From contig JAEXOO010000039.1 in assembly GCA_023439305.1 (NCBI GenBank), positions 62,001 to 126,000 of the forward strand: DNA of 64,000 bases, read 5' to 3'. The translations under genes were made by a program, and so were the position numbers. Origin of the DNA: Pseudomonadota bacterium. GTDB taxonomy: Bacteria > Pseudomonadota > Gammaproteobacteria > Burkholderiales > Burkholderiaceae_B. The notes beneath the pieces were generated by a model. It saw only the letters and a list, made by a program, of their open reading frames with translations, had not been told where the DNA came from and made no database searches. Shown piece after piece: positions 17,117 through 26,301 of this stretch (positions within the stretch are counted from its first letter, which is position 1; each line of letters opens with the position of its first letter).

Positions 17117-18010
17117 ATGACACAACAAGCGAACGCTTTGACTCTGACGTCTGGTAATGAACTCGTCGCCGCCGTGTCCAATCCCGGCGCCTTGGGCACG
17201 ATCGAAGCGTATATTTCCGCTGTAAACCGCCTGCCGCTGCTCAGCGCCGAGCGGGAAACCGAGTTGGGCCAGAAGCTGCGCGACCAGGGCGACCTGGACG
17301 CTGCGCGTGAACTTATCATGTCGCACCTGCGACTGGTGGTGTCCATTTCCCGCCAGTATCTGGGCTATGGCCTGCCGCACGCCGACCTGATTCAGGAAGG
17401 CAATGTAGGCCTGATGAAGGCTGTAAAACGCTTCGATCCCGATCGCGGCGTGCGCCTGGTGTCATTTGCCGTCCATTGGATCAAGGCCGAGATCCACGAA
17501 TATGTCGTGCGCAACTGGCGCATGGTCAAGGTGGCCACGACCAAGGCCCAGCGCAAGCTGTTTTTCAACCTGCGCCGCATGCGTCCCGACGGCCAGACCC
17601 TGGACCCTGCGCAAGTGGACGAGATCGCCCGCGAACTGGACGTTCGTCCGCAGGACGTCAGCGAAATGGAAGTGCGCCTGTCGGGCCATGACATGGCTCT
17701 GGAAGCGCCGAACGACGACGACGACAGTTTCGCGCCCATTTCTTACCTGTCCGACGGCGGTCACGAAGAGCCTTCCCGCGTGCTGGAGCGCCGCGCCCAG
17801 GACATGCTGGAAGGCAGTGGTCTGGAGCAGGCCATCGATGCTCTGGATGAACGTTCTCAGCGCATTGTCCGCGCCCGCTGGCTGCAGGACGAAGGCGGTG
17901 CCACGCTGCACGAACTGGCGGCCGAATTCGGCGTATCCGCAGAGCGCATTCGCCAGATCGAAGCGGCTGCCTTCAAGAAGCTGCGCCTGGCGCTGGCCAG
18001 CGCTGCATAA
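17117..18010 (+). CDS. rpoH: RNA polymerase heat-shock sigma factor (sigma-32)
   Basis: A 297-aa sigma-70-family factor directing heat-shock transcription. Region 2.1-2.4 shows LRLVVSISRQYLGYGLPHADLIQEGNVGL with RFDPDRGVRLVSFAVHWIKAEIHEY, the latter containing the RpoH-type -10 recognition helix; the RpoH box region (QRKLFFNLRRM, near residue 153) is diagnostic. Region 4 ends in an HTH with SAERIRQIEAAAFKKLR. ATG 17117 is chosen for its SD (AGAAGGA) and family start; the upstream open frame covers the promoter. A CIRCE element upstream implies HrcA control. Confidence 0.97.
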   Translation: MTQQANALTLTSGNELVAAVSNPGALGTIEAYISAVNRLPLLSAERETELGQKLRDQGDLDAARELIMSHLRLVVSISRQYLGYGLPHADLIQEGNVGLMKAVKRFDPDRGVRLVSFAVHWIKAEIHEYVVRNWRMVKVATTKAQRKLFFNLRRMRPDGQTLDPAQVDEIARELDVRPQDVSEMEVRLSGHDMALEAPNDDDDSFAPISYLSDGGHEEPSRVLERRAQDMLEGSGLEQAIDALDERSQRIVRARWLQDEGGATLHELAAEFGVSAERIRQIEAAAFKKLRLALASAA

Positions 18011-18168
18011 GTCTTAAAAAGTTACAACTTTCCGGGAAATTCGAAGAACTTAAGCTGTTCCTCGCGGACTAAACAATACATGTGCTGATTTTTGCCACCT
18101 ACGCAATTCAGCCCGTGTCGTCCGCTTCGGCTTCTCCTCTTCCCCTCCCTTTTGAAGCGGATGTTTAT

Positions 18169-18198
18169 GGGACACCAGCAAGGTGTCCCTTTTTTTTT
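18169..18198 (+). terminator. Rho-independent terminator downstream of rpoH
   Basis: GGGACACC (18169-18176) and GGTGTCCC (18182-18189) form a perfect 8-bp stem with loop AGCAA, followed by nine T residues. It lies about 160 bases after rpoH, before the convergent TonB receptor. Confidence 0.9.
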
Positions 18199-18249
18199 GC
18201 CCTGCCGCCAGCCTTGTCCAGGCTCGCCGTCGGCAGGGGACATGCAGGA

Positions 18250-20301
18250 TCAGAACGTCAGTGCCGCCTTCAGCCACACGGTGCGGCCCGGGTCGTTGAA
18301 GCGGGACGAGGCCCCAAAGCCGAAGCCGCTATTGCCGGCCAGGTTCAGATGCTCGCCGTAGGCTTTGTCGAACACATTGTCCACACCCGCGGTCAGCGCC
18401 AGATAACGGTTGACCTTATAGCCGCCGTACAGCGACAGGGTTCCGAAGCCGCCCGTGGGGCCGAAGTCGTAGCCCACCACATTGCCCTGATTTTGCGCAT
18501 ACCGGTTCTGGGCTGCCACCATACGCCATACGCCGCCTGCCGACCAGGGGCCGCGGGCGTAGTCTGCCGTCAGGCGCAGGTCCAGCGGGGGCATCTGGGG
18601 TAACGGACGTCCGTCGCTGCGGTTTCGGCCCCAGGCATAGGCCAGTGTGGTGCCCACGGTCCAGTCGCGACTGGCCTGCACTTCTACGCCCAGTTCCGCA
18701 CCCATGATGCGGGCCTGCACATTGCGGGCCTGAGTGCTGGTGCCCATCATGCCGCCGGGAAGGTAGTCGAACAAAATGAAATCCTGAATCTGCCCGGCAT
18801 AGGCGGAGGCCCAGGCCGAGAGCCTGTCGCTTTTATACTGGGCGCCGATATCCAGTTGCGTGGTTTTTTCAGGCTGCACACCCAGGAAGGCGCTGGCGCT
18901 GCCCTGCGGGCCGCGACCGGGGGAGATCAGCTCCCAATAGTCGGGCATGCGCTGCACGTGTCCCAGACCGGCATACAGATTCAGCGGCAGAGTGTCCAGA
19001 TCGTGTTCCAGGCGCAGGAAAGCGCTGGGCAGCGTTTCACTGCGGCGCTCATCGGCGCCGGGATTGGGTCGGCTCATCATGCCGCTGCCCAGGGTGGCGC
19101 GCAAATCGCGGGCGCGCGACCTGTCCAGTCGGGCGCCGCCGATCAGCTTGCTGGACGCGCTCAGCGCCCAGCGGGCTTCCGTGAACAGGCCTAGATTGTC
19201 GAACTCGGCATCCTTGACCCAGTCCTGATCGTTCACGCTTTGATGACCCATGGCGCTGCGTTTGCGATGCCGGCTGCGCTGCAGATCCAGCCCGGTCGTC
19301 ACTGTCAGTGTGTCCTCCAGCACCCAGTCCGCGCTGATCCGCCCGCCCCAGGTCAGGCGATCCACATTCGATGCCATGGGCATGGACATGCCGCCGCCGG
19401 GCTTGAAGGGGCGCAGTTCATAGTTGTCCATGATGTGGTCGGCATAGTTGTAGTAGAGCTGCGCCTGTATATTGCGCAGCACTCCCTGGCTCATGTCCTT
19501 CTGGAAGCGTAGCCCCAGCGTTTCGCGTTTGAAGCGGGTGCCGTCCATGCCACGCCCGGCGTAGCGCGCATAGCCGTCCCCGGTGCCTGCGCTCAGCTCC
19601 AGCAAGGTATCGGGATCGGGCGTCAGGCCGATCGCCACATCGGTGTTCCACTTCTTCCAGCGCGAGGGCACGCGCTCTCCGTGTCCGTCGCGGTAGTCCT
19701 GCGCACGATCCTGGTTGGCAGTCAGCCGCGCATAATAGGACGCATTGCCTGCTGAAAAATCGACTGTGCCGGCGTGGCGGCCCCAGGACCCGCCCAGCAG
19801 GCTGGCCTCCAGGGTGGCGTCGGGTTCCGTGAATCCGGGCGGTTTGCGGTCGAAGCGCACCGTGCCGGCTGACGCTCCGGGACCCCAGCGTACGCTTTGC
19901 GGACCCTTGATGATGGTCAGCTCATCGAAGGACTGGGGGGAAATATAGGAGGTGGGCGCGTCCATGCGTGCAGGGCAGGCGCCGGGCATGGCGCTGCCAT
20001 TGGCCAGAATGGCCAGGCGCGAGCCGAACATGCCGCGCAAGACCGGATCGCCATTGCTGCCGCCATTGCGGATGGCGGCAAAGCCGGGGATGGTTTTCAA
20101 GTAATCCGTGCCGTCGCTGGCCGGCAGGGGCAAGCGCGGCAGCTTGGGGTTGGTGCTGAACTCCAGGGGGGACTGCGGCGCCACGCCGGTCACCACGATG
20201 GGACTCAATTGTTCTACGGCGGATGGCTGGGCGGCGGCGGGATGCGTCGCGCAGACCAGTAGACCGGCGCTGATCAGGCCGGGTGTGAATAGTGCTTTCA
20301 T
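18250..20301 (-). CDS. TonB-dependent copper receptor (OprC/NosA type)
   Basis: A 683-aa outer-membrane TonB-dependent receptor of the copper subfamily. After a signal peptide (to about residue 24) comes the TonB-box-like LSPIVVTG segment, then a plug domain with the subfamily-diagnostic CPARMDAPTSYISPQSFDEL and IIKGPQSVRWGPGASAGTVRF, followed by a 22-strand beta-barrel ending in an aromatic Phe (KAALTF). Met/His-rich loops (GGGMSMPMAS, GGMMG) fit copper binding. ATG 20301 is chosen for its SD (GGAAG) and signal peptide; an upstream ATG at 20358 adds 19 residues. The DUF2946 gene lies about 100 bases upstream on the same strand, a common pairing with copper receptors. Confidence 0.9.
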   Translation of the reverse strand: MKALFTPGLISAGLLVCATHPAAAQPSAVEQLSPIVVTGVAPQSPLEFSTNPKLPRLPLPASDGTDYLKTIPGFAAIRNGGSNGDPVLRGMFGSRLAILANGSAMPGACPARMDAPTSYISPQSFDELTIIKGPQSVRWGPGASAGTVRFDRKPPGFTEPDATLEASLLGGSWGRHAGTVDFSAGNASYYARLTANQDRAQDYRDGHGERVPSRWKKWNTDVAIGLTPDPDTLLELSAGTGDGYARYAGRGMDGTRFKRETLGLRFQKDMSQGVLRNIQAQLYYNYADHIMDNYELRPFKPGGGMSMPMASNVDRLTWGGRISADWVLEDTLTVTTGLDLQRSRHRKRSAMGHQSVNDQDWVKDAEFDNLGLFTEARWALSASSKLIGGARLDRSRARDLRATLGSGMMSRPNPGADERRSETLPSAFLRLEHDLDTLPLNLYAGLGHVQRMPDYWELISPGRGPQGSASAFLGVQPEKTTQLDIGAQYKSDRLSAWASAYAGQIQDFILFDYLPGGMMGTSTQARNVQARIMGAELGVEVQASRDWTVGTTLAYAWGRNRSDGRPLPQMPPLDLRLTADYARGPWSAGGVWRMVAAQNRYAQNQGNVVGYDFGPTGGFGTLSLYGGYKVNRYLALTAGVDNVFDKAYGEHLNLAGNSGFGFGASSRFNDPGRTVWLKAALTF

Positions 20302-20400
20302 GACGTGCTTCCAGGGGACGGCCCAGTTCCTGCTGCAACGCTGCATGAACCGGGACATCGTATGAGAACGGGCGCCTGGCCAAGGGCCGGACGCAGGAAA

Positions 20401-20838
20401 TCAGGCTGGAAGGGGAGCGGGAGGGGCGCGTTGACCGACGGGAGGCCCACGGATGAAAACCTGAACCAGAATGGGATGCAGGGCGGGCAGCAGCAGGGGA
20501 CGGAAACGACCGCTGTGCAAGGGGGAAAGCGGCGCCACTGGCGCAGGCGTCAAGGCGGCCTGCAGCAAGGTGGCGAAGGGGCAGGTCGCGCTGGTGGTGG
20601 CCTCGTCGTGATGCGCGGCCGGGTCATCGCCCATCAGGGCGGCCCATTGCCGCGCGGCGTCGGGCGACAGAGCCTGCCCGGCGGGCAAGCAGAAAGTCAG
20701 GGCATAGCCGTGTTCGGTCTGCTTGGGCATATAGCCCGCGGGCACGATACCGCGCAACATTACCGCCAACAGCAACAGCAACAGGCCCAGACGGCGGGGC
20801 CAGAATGCGGCAGTGGAAAGGGTGCGCGGGCAACTCAT
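20401..20838 (-). CDS. DUF2946 family protein
   Basis: A 145-aa small protein beginning MSCPRTLSTAA with one N-terminal hydrophobic helix (LGLLLLLLAVML) and the DUF2946 features: VPAGYMP after the helix, an acidic/His stretch (DDPAAHHDEAT) and CPF. Members of this family are often encoded next to copper or cobalamin TonB receptors, as here, and may help metal handling, but the function is unproven. The start at 20838 is chosen because the 58 residues encoded upstream in the same frame show no family similarity. Confidence 0.75.
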   Translation of the reverse strand: MSCPRTLSTAAFWPRRLGLLLLLLAVMLRGIVPAGYMPKQTEHGYALTFCLPAGQALSPDAARQWAALMGDDPAAHHDEATTSATCPFATLLQAALTPAPVAPLSPLHSGRFRPLLLPALHPILVQVFIRGPPVGQRAPPAPLPA

Positions 20839-21136
20839 GGTCCAGGAGTATAACGAGCCGTGACAAGTTCGATTTTGCGCTGGCGCAGTATTTTCGGACG
20901 TATTTGCAGCTGCTTCGCCACGGCATGCCGCGGCGCAGGCCCAGCTTGGACGGTCTGGGGAAAACGTAAATTTTGGTAGAAAATCGGGATTTGCCGACAG
21001 CCTTTCCGGCAAAAGGCGCTATGCTGATCCTTGCGGAAAGCGGGGGATTTTCCGTGCCGATCTGGCCTGTCCGGGGCCATGCCTGTTGTTCATTCATATG
21101 CAGATCGGCTCCATGCCGAGGACAAAGGACGTCGCA

Positions 21137-23752
21137 ATGCAGATTGGGCAGTTGGTATTTGGTTTGGCGGGGCTGTTGGCGCTGGTGGCCTTCATGCCGC
21201 CGCTGGCGGGACGACTGCGTCTGCCGTACTCCGTCCTTCTGGCCTTGATCGGTTTTGCGCTGGGCATCACGCTGCATCTGCATGCCTGGGCGCCCAAGGT
21301 CATGTCCGACTTTTTCGATACCTTGCAGGCGTTCAAGATCTCGTCCGAGACCTTTCTGTACGTGTTCTTGCCCATCTTGTTGTTCGAGACCTCGCTGTCC
21401 ATGAACCTGCGTCGGCTTCTGGACGATATCGGTCCGATTTTGATGATGGCGGTAGTGGCCGTGGTGGTCTGCACCTTTGCGGTGGGCTATGCCCTGAATG
21501 CGGCCTCATCCTATGGCCTGGTGGTGTGTCTGATGTTGGGCGCCATCGTGGCTACCACCGACCCGGTGGCCGTGGTCGGTGTTTTCCGGGAAGTAGGTGC
21601 GCCCAAGCGACTGTCCACGCTGGTCGAAGGCGAGGCGCTGTTCAATGACGCAGCCTCTATTGCTTTGTACTCGGTGCTGCTGGCGGTGTTGACCGGCGGC
21701 GGGGCGCTGTCGGGCGGCACGGTCCTGAACAGTTTTCTCTTCAGTTTTCTGGGCGGCGCCTTGGCCGGCTACCTGATGGGTCGCCTGTCCAGCAGCTTGT
21801 TCGTGCTGCTGCGCGGCTGGCCCTCTGCCGAGGTCACCCTGACCATTGCGCTGGCCTATCTGGCTTTCTTTGTATCCGAACACTATCTGGGCGTCTCGGG
21901 CGTGGTGGCGACCGTCATTTCCGGCTTGGTCGTCGGCTCTACCGGCCGCACCCGCATGTCGCCCACTACTTTCGAACTGCTGACTTCCTCCTGGGCGCAG
22001 ATGGGCTTTCTGGCCAATTCGCTGATCTTCCTGTTCGCGGCCATGTTGATTCCGCGCATGATGGCGGAAATGACCTGGACGCAGGTGGGTTTGATCGGTT
22101 TGTTGTTTGTGGTGACCCTGATGGCGCGCGCTGTGATGGTGTTCGGCGTGTTGCCCCTGTTGGGCCGCACGCGCTTTGGCACCCGGGTCAGCCGACCCTA
22201 TCGCAAGGTGATTCTGTGGGGCGGATTGCGCGGCGCCGTGTCGCTGGCGCTGGCGCTGGCCGTCACCGAGCAGCATGCCGTGCCGCACGACGTGCGCCAG
22301 TTCATCGGCGTGGCCACGACCGGCTTCGTGTTGCTGACTTTGTTTGTCAACGGCATGACCTTGCGCCCGCTTATCCGTCGTCTGGGTCTGGACCAGCTCT
22401 CGCCGCTGGAGCGGCATTTGCGCGATCAGGCCGTCAGCCTGGCTCTGGAAGAGCTGCGCGACAAGACCGAAGAGCTGGCCCGCCAGGAACAGATCAAGCC
22501 CCTGGTCACCGAGCATGTGTGTACGGTATTCGAGGCCAGTCAGGCCAGCGTGGCTTCGGGTCAGATTCAAAGCTTGACCGAGGCGCAGAAGATCAAGATG
22601 GGCATGGCCATTCTGTCGGCGCGCGAAGTGGAGCTGTTTTATGAATTGCTCAAGTCCCAGATCGTGGATTGGAAAACGGCCGAATCTTTGTTGAGCCGTG
22701 CCGAGCGCATGAATGACGCGGTGCGTCAGGGTGGATTGACCGGTTTTGAGTCGGCCATTGCCGCTGATCTGCGCTATTCCTATGGTTTCCGCTGGGCCTT
22801 GCGAGTGCATTATCTGCTGGGGGTGCAAGGCTGGCTGGCCCGCGAGCTGGCCAAGCGTTTCTCCAACCTGATCGCCAAGCGTTCCGTGGCCGAGCGCCTG
22901 ATCCGCTTTGCACGCGCCGAGTTGCCGCCTTTGTTGGGGCAGCAGGCGACGGAAACCATTGTGCAGGCGCACCAGTTGCGTCTGACGCAGCTCGAGGACG
23001 CCATGCACTCGCTGAACCTGCAATATCCGGTGTTCGCACAGTGGCTGCAGGAGTCGTATCTGGCCCGTATCGCCGCCTCGCAGGAGCGGGCGCGCTATCG
23101 CGACATGCTCTCGCACTCGCTGATCACGGGCGAAATGTATGCGGACCTCGTCAAGCAGATCGGCTTGCGCTGGCGCTACCTGGACCAGCGGCCTGCGCTG
23201 GATATTGCCATGAGCGCGTCCAAGCTGATTGCCCGGGTACCCATGTTCGATGGCATTTCAGAAGAGTCCAAGCAACGCCTGGCCAAGCACCTGCGGCCGC
23301 GTCTGGCGCTGCCGGATCAGAAGATACATATGCGCTTTGGCGGCATGCGGGCCATGTACTTTGTGGCCTCGGGAGCTATCGAGACGACTCTGCCCGATGG
23401 CAGCACTGTAGAGCTGGGAACGGGCGAGACGATTGGCGAAGTCAATCTGGTGGAACACACGGATTACGCCGGTGTAGCGCGCTCGCTGGGCTATAGCCGC
23501 CTGCTGATGCTGACCGAGCGCGATTTCGATGCCTTGCTGAACAAGGATCCCTTGTTGCGAGAAAAAATCGAAACCGTGGCGCGCCAGCGCCAGCGTGCTT
23601 ATCAGGTCTGGCAGGAATTTGAGTCCGGCCAGCGCCAGCACGAACCTCTGCCGCCGCTGTTCGGCCTGGCGCAGGCCCTGAGCCAGGCGGAAAGCTTTGT
23701 CGGGCCGCTGCAGCCGGGTAGTCAGATACCCGTGGGCGGGGACGCGGCCTAG
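21137..23752 (+). CDS. CPA1-family Na+/H+ antiporter with C-terminal cNMP-binding-like domain
   Basis: An 871-aa inner-membrane cation/proton antiporter. Residues 1-430 form about twelve transmembrane helices and carry ATTDPVAVVGVFREVGAPKRL and the LVEGEALFNDAAS signature, the transport motif of NhaP-type CPA1 antiporters. A long helical cytoplasmic region follows, then a cyclic-nucleotide-binding-like domain at about residues 700-818 (VPMFDGISEESKQRLAKHL, MYFVASGAIETTLPDGS). This resembles the SOS1/NHE-like regulated architecture. Start ATG 21137 has SD AAAGGA; an in-frame ATG at 21086 is weaker. Its stop overlaps the convergent sco1 stop by four bases. Confidence 0.9.
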   Translation: MQIGQLVFGLAGLLALVAFMPPLAGRLRLPYSVLLALIGFALGITLHLHAWAPKVMSDFFDTLQAFKISSETFLYVFLPILLFETSLSMNLRRLLDDIGPILMMAVVAVVVCTFAVGYALNAASSYGLVVCLMLGAIVATTDPVAVVGVFREVGAPKRLSTLVEGEALFNDAASIALYSVLLAVLTGGGALSGGTVLNSFLFSFLGGALAGYLMGRLSSSLFVLLRGWPSAEVTLTIALAYLAFFVSEHYLGVSGVVATVISGLVVGSTGRTRMSPTTFELLTSSWAQMGFLANSLIFLFAAMLIPRMMAEMTWTQVGLIGLLFVVTLMARAVMVFGVLPLLGRTRFGTRVSRPYRKVILWGGLRGAVSLALALAVTEQHAVPHDVRQFIGVATTGFVLLTLFVNGMTLRPLIRRLGLDQLSPLERHLRDQAVSLALEELRDKTEELARQEQIKPLVTEHVCTVFEASQASVASGQIQSLTEAQKIKMGMAILSAREVELFYELLKSQIVDWKTAESLLSRAERMNDAVRQGGLTGFESAIAADLRYSYGFRWALRVHYLLGVQGWLARELAKRFSNLIAKRSVAERLIRFARAELPPLLGQQATETIVQAHQLRLTQLEDAMHSLNLQYPVFAQWLQESYLARIAASQERARYRDMLSHSLITGEMYADLVKQIGLRWRYLDQRPALDIAMSASKLIARVPMFDGISEESKQRLAKHLRPRLALPDQKIHMRFGGMRAMYFVASGAIETTLPDGSTVELGTGETIGEVNLVEHTDYAGVARSLGYSRLLMLTERDFDALLNKDPLLREKIETVARQRQRAYQVWQEFESGQRQHEPLPPLFGLAQALSQAESFVGPLQPGSQIPVGGDAA

Positions 23753-24357
23753 CCGAGCAGCAGGCGTACGTCGTGGGCGATTTCCTCGGGGCTGGCGTCG
23801 CCGCGCAGCAGTGAGCGGGCTTCGCCTTGCGGGTCAATTACATAGAACGAGGACGAGTGATCCATGCTGTACTGGTCGGAGCCGGGCGTACCTGAACGGG
23901 CGTAAAAAGCCTTGAACGAGCGAGCAGTGCGGGAGAGCTGGTCCGCGCTGCCGGTCAGTCCGACAAAATCCGGGTTGAAGGCGTTCAGGTAGGCGCGCAG
24001 CAAGGTGGGCGTATCGCGCGCCGGGTCCACGGTAATCATGATGGCTTGCATGTGGGCAGCATCGTCTCCCAATAGCTCCTGGGCGCTGGCCAGCTGGGCC
24101 AAAGCCGTGGGGCATACGTCCGGGCAATGAGTAAAGCCGAAGAACACCACCAGCACCTTACCCCGGTAATCGTCCAGGCGGCGGGTCTGGCCCTCGGTGT
24201 CCACCATTTCCATGTCCTGGCCGAAGTGCGAGCCCGAAATATTGCTGCCCTGGAAGGCGAGCGGGGCCGGTTCGGGGGAGCAGGCGGACAGCATAAGTCC
24301 CAACGAGGCGGCAAGCAGCAGGCGCCGCCAGAATGCAGCGTGAAGACAGTTCGGCAT
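23749..24357 (-). CDS. sco1: SCO1/SenC copper chaperone lipoprotein
   Basis: A 202-aa thioredoxin-fold protein that delivers copper to the CuA site of cytochrome oxidase in the periplasm. It has a lipoprotein signal (LMLSAC, lipid Cys26), the copper-binding CPDVCP (Cys78, Cys82) and the third ligand His167 in DHSSSFYVIDP. It is the last gene of the minus-strand cytochrome oxidase assembly run, 28 bases after ctaB. A second, divergent SCO-like protein is encoded at 26302-26940. Confidence 0.95.
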   Translation of the reverse strand: MPNCLHAAFWRRLLLAASLGLMLSACSPEPAPLAFQGSNISGSHFGQDMEMVDTEGQTRRLDDYRGKVLVVFFGFTHCPDVCPTALAQLASAQELLGDDAAHMQAIMITVDPARDTPTLLRAYLNAFNPDFVGLTGSADQLSRTARSFKAFYARSGTPGSDQYSMDHSSSFYVIDPQGEARSLLRGDASPEEIAHDVRLLLG

Positions 24358-24385
24358 GGAGGTTCAAGTCAGGGGAAAGACCCTG

Positions 24386-25279
24386 TCAGAGTAACCGAAC
24401 CCAGTGATCCAGTAAAAGCGCGCCGAACAGCAGGGCCAGGTACAGAATGGAAAAGCGGAACAGCTTGCGCGCCAGTTCGTCACTGTAGTTGCGGTGCAAT
24501 TGATGTGCGTACTGGATGAAGCGCGCGCCCAGCAGCACGGCAGCGGCCAGATATAAAAGGCCGCTCATGCGGATGACATACGGCAGGATGGTGCCGGCCA
24601 GCAGGATGTAGCTGTAGAGCAGCACATGCAAGGTGGTGAAGGTCTTGCCGTGGGTGACCGGCAGCATGGGCAGGCCCGAGCGCTGGTAGTCGTGTTGGCG
24701 GTACAGGGCCAGGGCCCAGAAATGGGGCGGGGTCCAGATGAAGATGATCAGTACCAGCAGCCAGGCCTCCGCAGGCACCGAGCCGGCGACGGCAGCCCAG
24801 CCCAGGGCCGGCGGCATGGCGCCTGAAAGCCCGCCGATCACGATGTTCTGCGGCGTCAGGGGCTTGAGAATGACGGTATAGATGATGGCGTAGCCGATGA
24901 AGGTAGCCAGCGTCAGCCACATGGTCAGGGCATTGACCCAGTAATACAGCACCAGCATGCCCAGGCCGCCCAGCAGACCGGAGAAGAGCAGCACCTGGGT
25001 GGAGGTGATAGCGCCGCGGGCAGTGGCCCGGCGCGCGGTGCGCAGCATGCGCGCATCGATTTCTTTTTCGATCAGGCAGTTGATGGCAAAGGCCGCCGCC
25101 GCCAGCATCCAGATGCCTAGTGTGCCGGCCACCACGGTGCCGGGGTCCGGCAGGCCGGGCGTGGCCAGGAACATGCCGATGACGGCACAGAATACAGCCA
25201 GCTGGGTGACGCGAGGCTTAGTCAGTACCAGATACTGACGCAGGAGCGAAGCTTGGGCGAGCGTAGCGGTGGTTGTCAT
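24386..25279 (-). CDS. ctaB: Protoheme IX farnesyltransferase (heme O synthase)
   Basis: A polytopic 297-aa UbiA-superfamily prenyltransferase converting heme B to heme O, precursor of the heme A in the oxidase encoded nearby. The Asp-rich motif is NCLIEKEIDARM (residues 67-78), preceded by LTKPRVTQL. A second short acidic loop follows later. The ATG at 25279 has a good SD (GAAGGAA) although it lies 62 bases inside ctaA, so both genes truly overlap in different frames. It acts just before CtaA in the pathway. Confidence 0.96.
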   Translation of the reverse strand: MTTTATLAQASLLRQYLVLTKPRVTQLAVFCAVIGMFLATPGLPDPGTVVAGTLGIWMLAAAAFAINCLIEKEIDARMLRTARRATARGAITSTQVLLFSGLLGGLGMLVLYYWVNALTMWLTLATFIGYAIIYTVILKPLTPQNIVIGGLSGAMPPALGWAAVAGSVPAEAWLLVLIIFIWTPPHFWALALYRQHDYQRSGLPMLPVTHGKTFTTLHVLLYSYILLAGTILPYVIRMSGLLYLAAAVLLGARFIQYAHQLHRNYSDELARKLFRFSILYLALLFGALLLDHWVRLL

Positions 25280-26291
25280 ACTGTTTTCCTTCGGGGACAG
25301 TCGACTTGCGGGACAGCCTTACCAGCAGGGTCACGCAGGTCAGCACCAGACCAGCGGCTCCCCCATTATGCAGGACGGCGATCAGAAGAGGCCACTGGAA
25401 AAAGATCGTGGTTAACCCCGTGATGAGTTGCGCCAGCAAGAGCAGCATCATCAGGGTAGCGGGGCGTCGCAGGACGGGGTCGGCGCGCAGTTTCCAGGCT
25501 GTCGCGCCTACCAGCAGGAACACCGCGAAGGCCATGTTGCGGTGGATCCAGTGGATGGCGGTCAAGGCCGCTTGCGAGATCATTTCGCCCGACGGCAGCT
25601 CGCCCAGAGCGCGGAATACCGAGAAACCGCCCTGCAGGTCCATGTCGGGAATCCATTGTCCGTGGCATTGTGGGAAGTCCATGCAGGCCAGGGCGGCGTA
25701 GTTGGTGCTGACCCAGCCGCCCAGTGCGATCTGTACCGTCAGCAGCAGCAGTGAGGCGATCAGCCAGGGGCGCCAGCGACGTGTGGCCGGGTCGGCGGGC
25801 GGGCCGGGATTTTCGCGCGCGGCCAGCCAGGTCATCAGGGCCAGCACGCTCATGCCGCCCAGCAGGTGGGTCGTGACGATGATGGGCATCAGCTTGTGGG
25901 TGACGGTCCAGGCGCCGAAGGCCCCTTGCAGGCAGACGGCCAGCAAGGTGAAGGTCGCCAGGCGGGCCGAGTGGCCCAACGTGCGGCGGTGACGCCAGGC
26001 CATCCACACGATGACAATGATGAGCAGACCGAGCGCAGCGCCGACATAGCGGTGGATCATCTCGATCCAGGCCTTGCCCCAGCTGACGGGACCGTAGGGC
26101 ATGGCCTGATAGGCTTGTTCGATATGCGCGCCCGCGCCCAGCGGTGTGAGCTTGCCGTAACAGCCCGGCCAGTCCGGGCAGCCCAGGCCGGAGTCGGTCA
26201 GGCGCACGAAGGCGCCGAACATGATCAGGTCCAGCGTCAGGAACCAGGTCAGGTAGACCAGTTTGCGGTAGCGGCGGCGTAGGTCGGCCAT
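25218..26291 (-). CDS. ctaA: Heme A synthase (COX15/CtaA)
   Basis: A 357-aa eight-helix membrane enzyme that oxidises heme O to heme A. Characteristic motifs are VRLTDSGLGCPDWPGCYG (near residue 32), EMIHRYVGA with a heme-ligand His, HLLGG, WIHRNMA and HNGGAAGL. The start at ATG 26291 (MADLRRRYRK) is preferred over the frame start at 26309, which overlaps the preceding gene. The C-terminus is longer than needed and overlaps ctaB by 62 bases. The gene lies between an SCO-like gene and ctaB. Confidence 0.96.
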   Translation of the reverse strand: MADLRRRYRKLVYLTWFLTLDLIMFGAFVRLTDSGLGCPDWPGCYGKLTPLGAGAHIEQAYQAMPYGPVSWGKAWIEMIHRYVGAALGLLIIVIVWMAWRHRRTLGHSARLATFTLLAVCLQGAFGAWTVTHKLMPIIVTTHLLGGMSVLALMTWLAARENPGPPADPATRRWRPWLIASLLLLTVQIALGGWVSTNYAALACMDFPQCHGQWIPDMDLQGGFSVFRALGELPSGEMISQAALTAIHWIHRNMAFAVFLLVGATAWKLRADPVLRRPATLMMLLLLAQLITGLTTIFFQWPLLIAVLHNGGAAGLVLTCVTLLVRLSRKSTVPEGKQYDNHRYARPSFAPASVSGTD

Positions 26292-26301
26292 GCCTTGCCC
26301 C

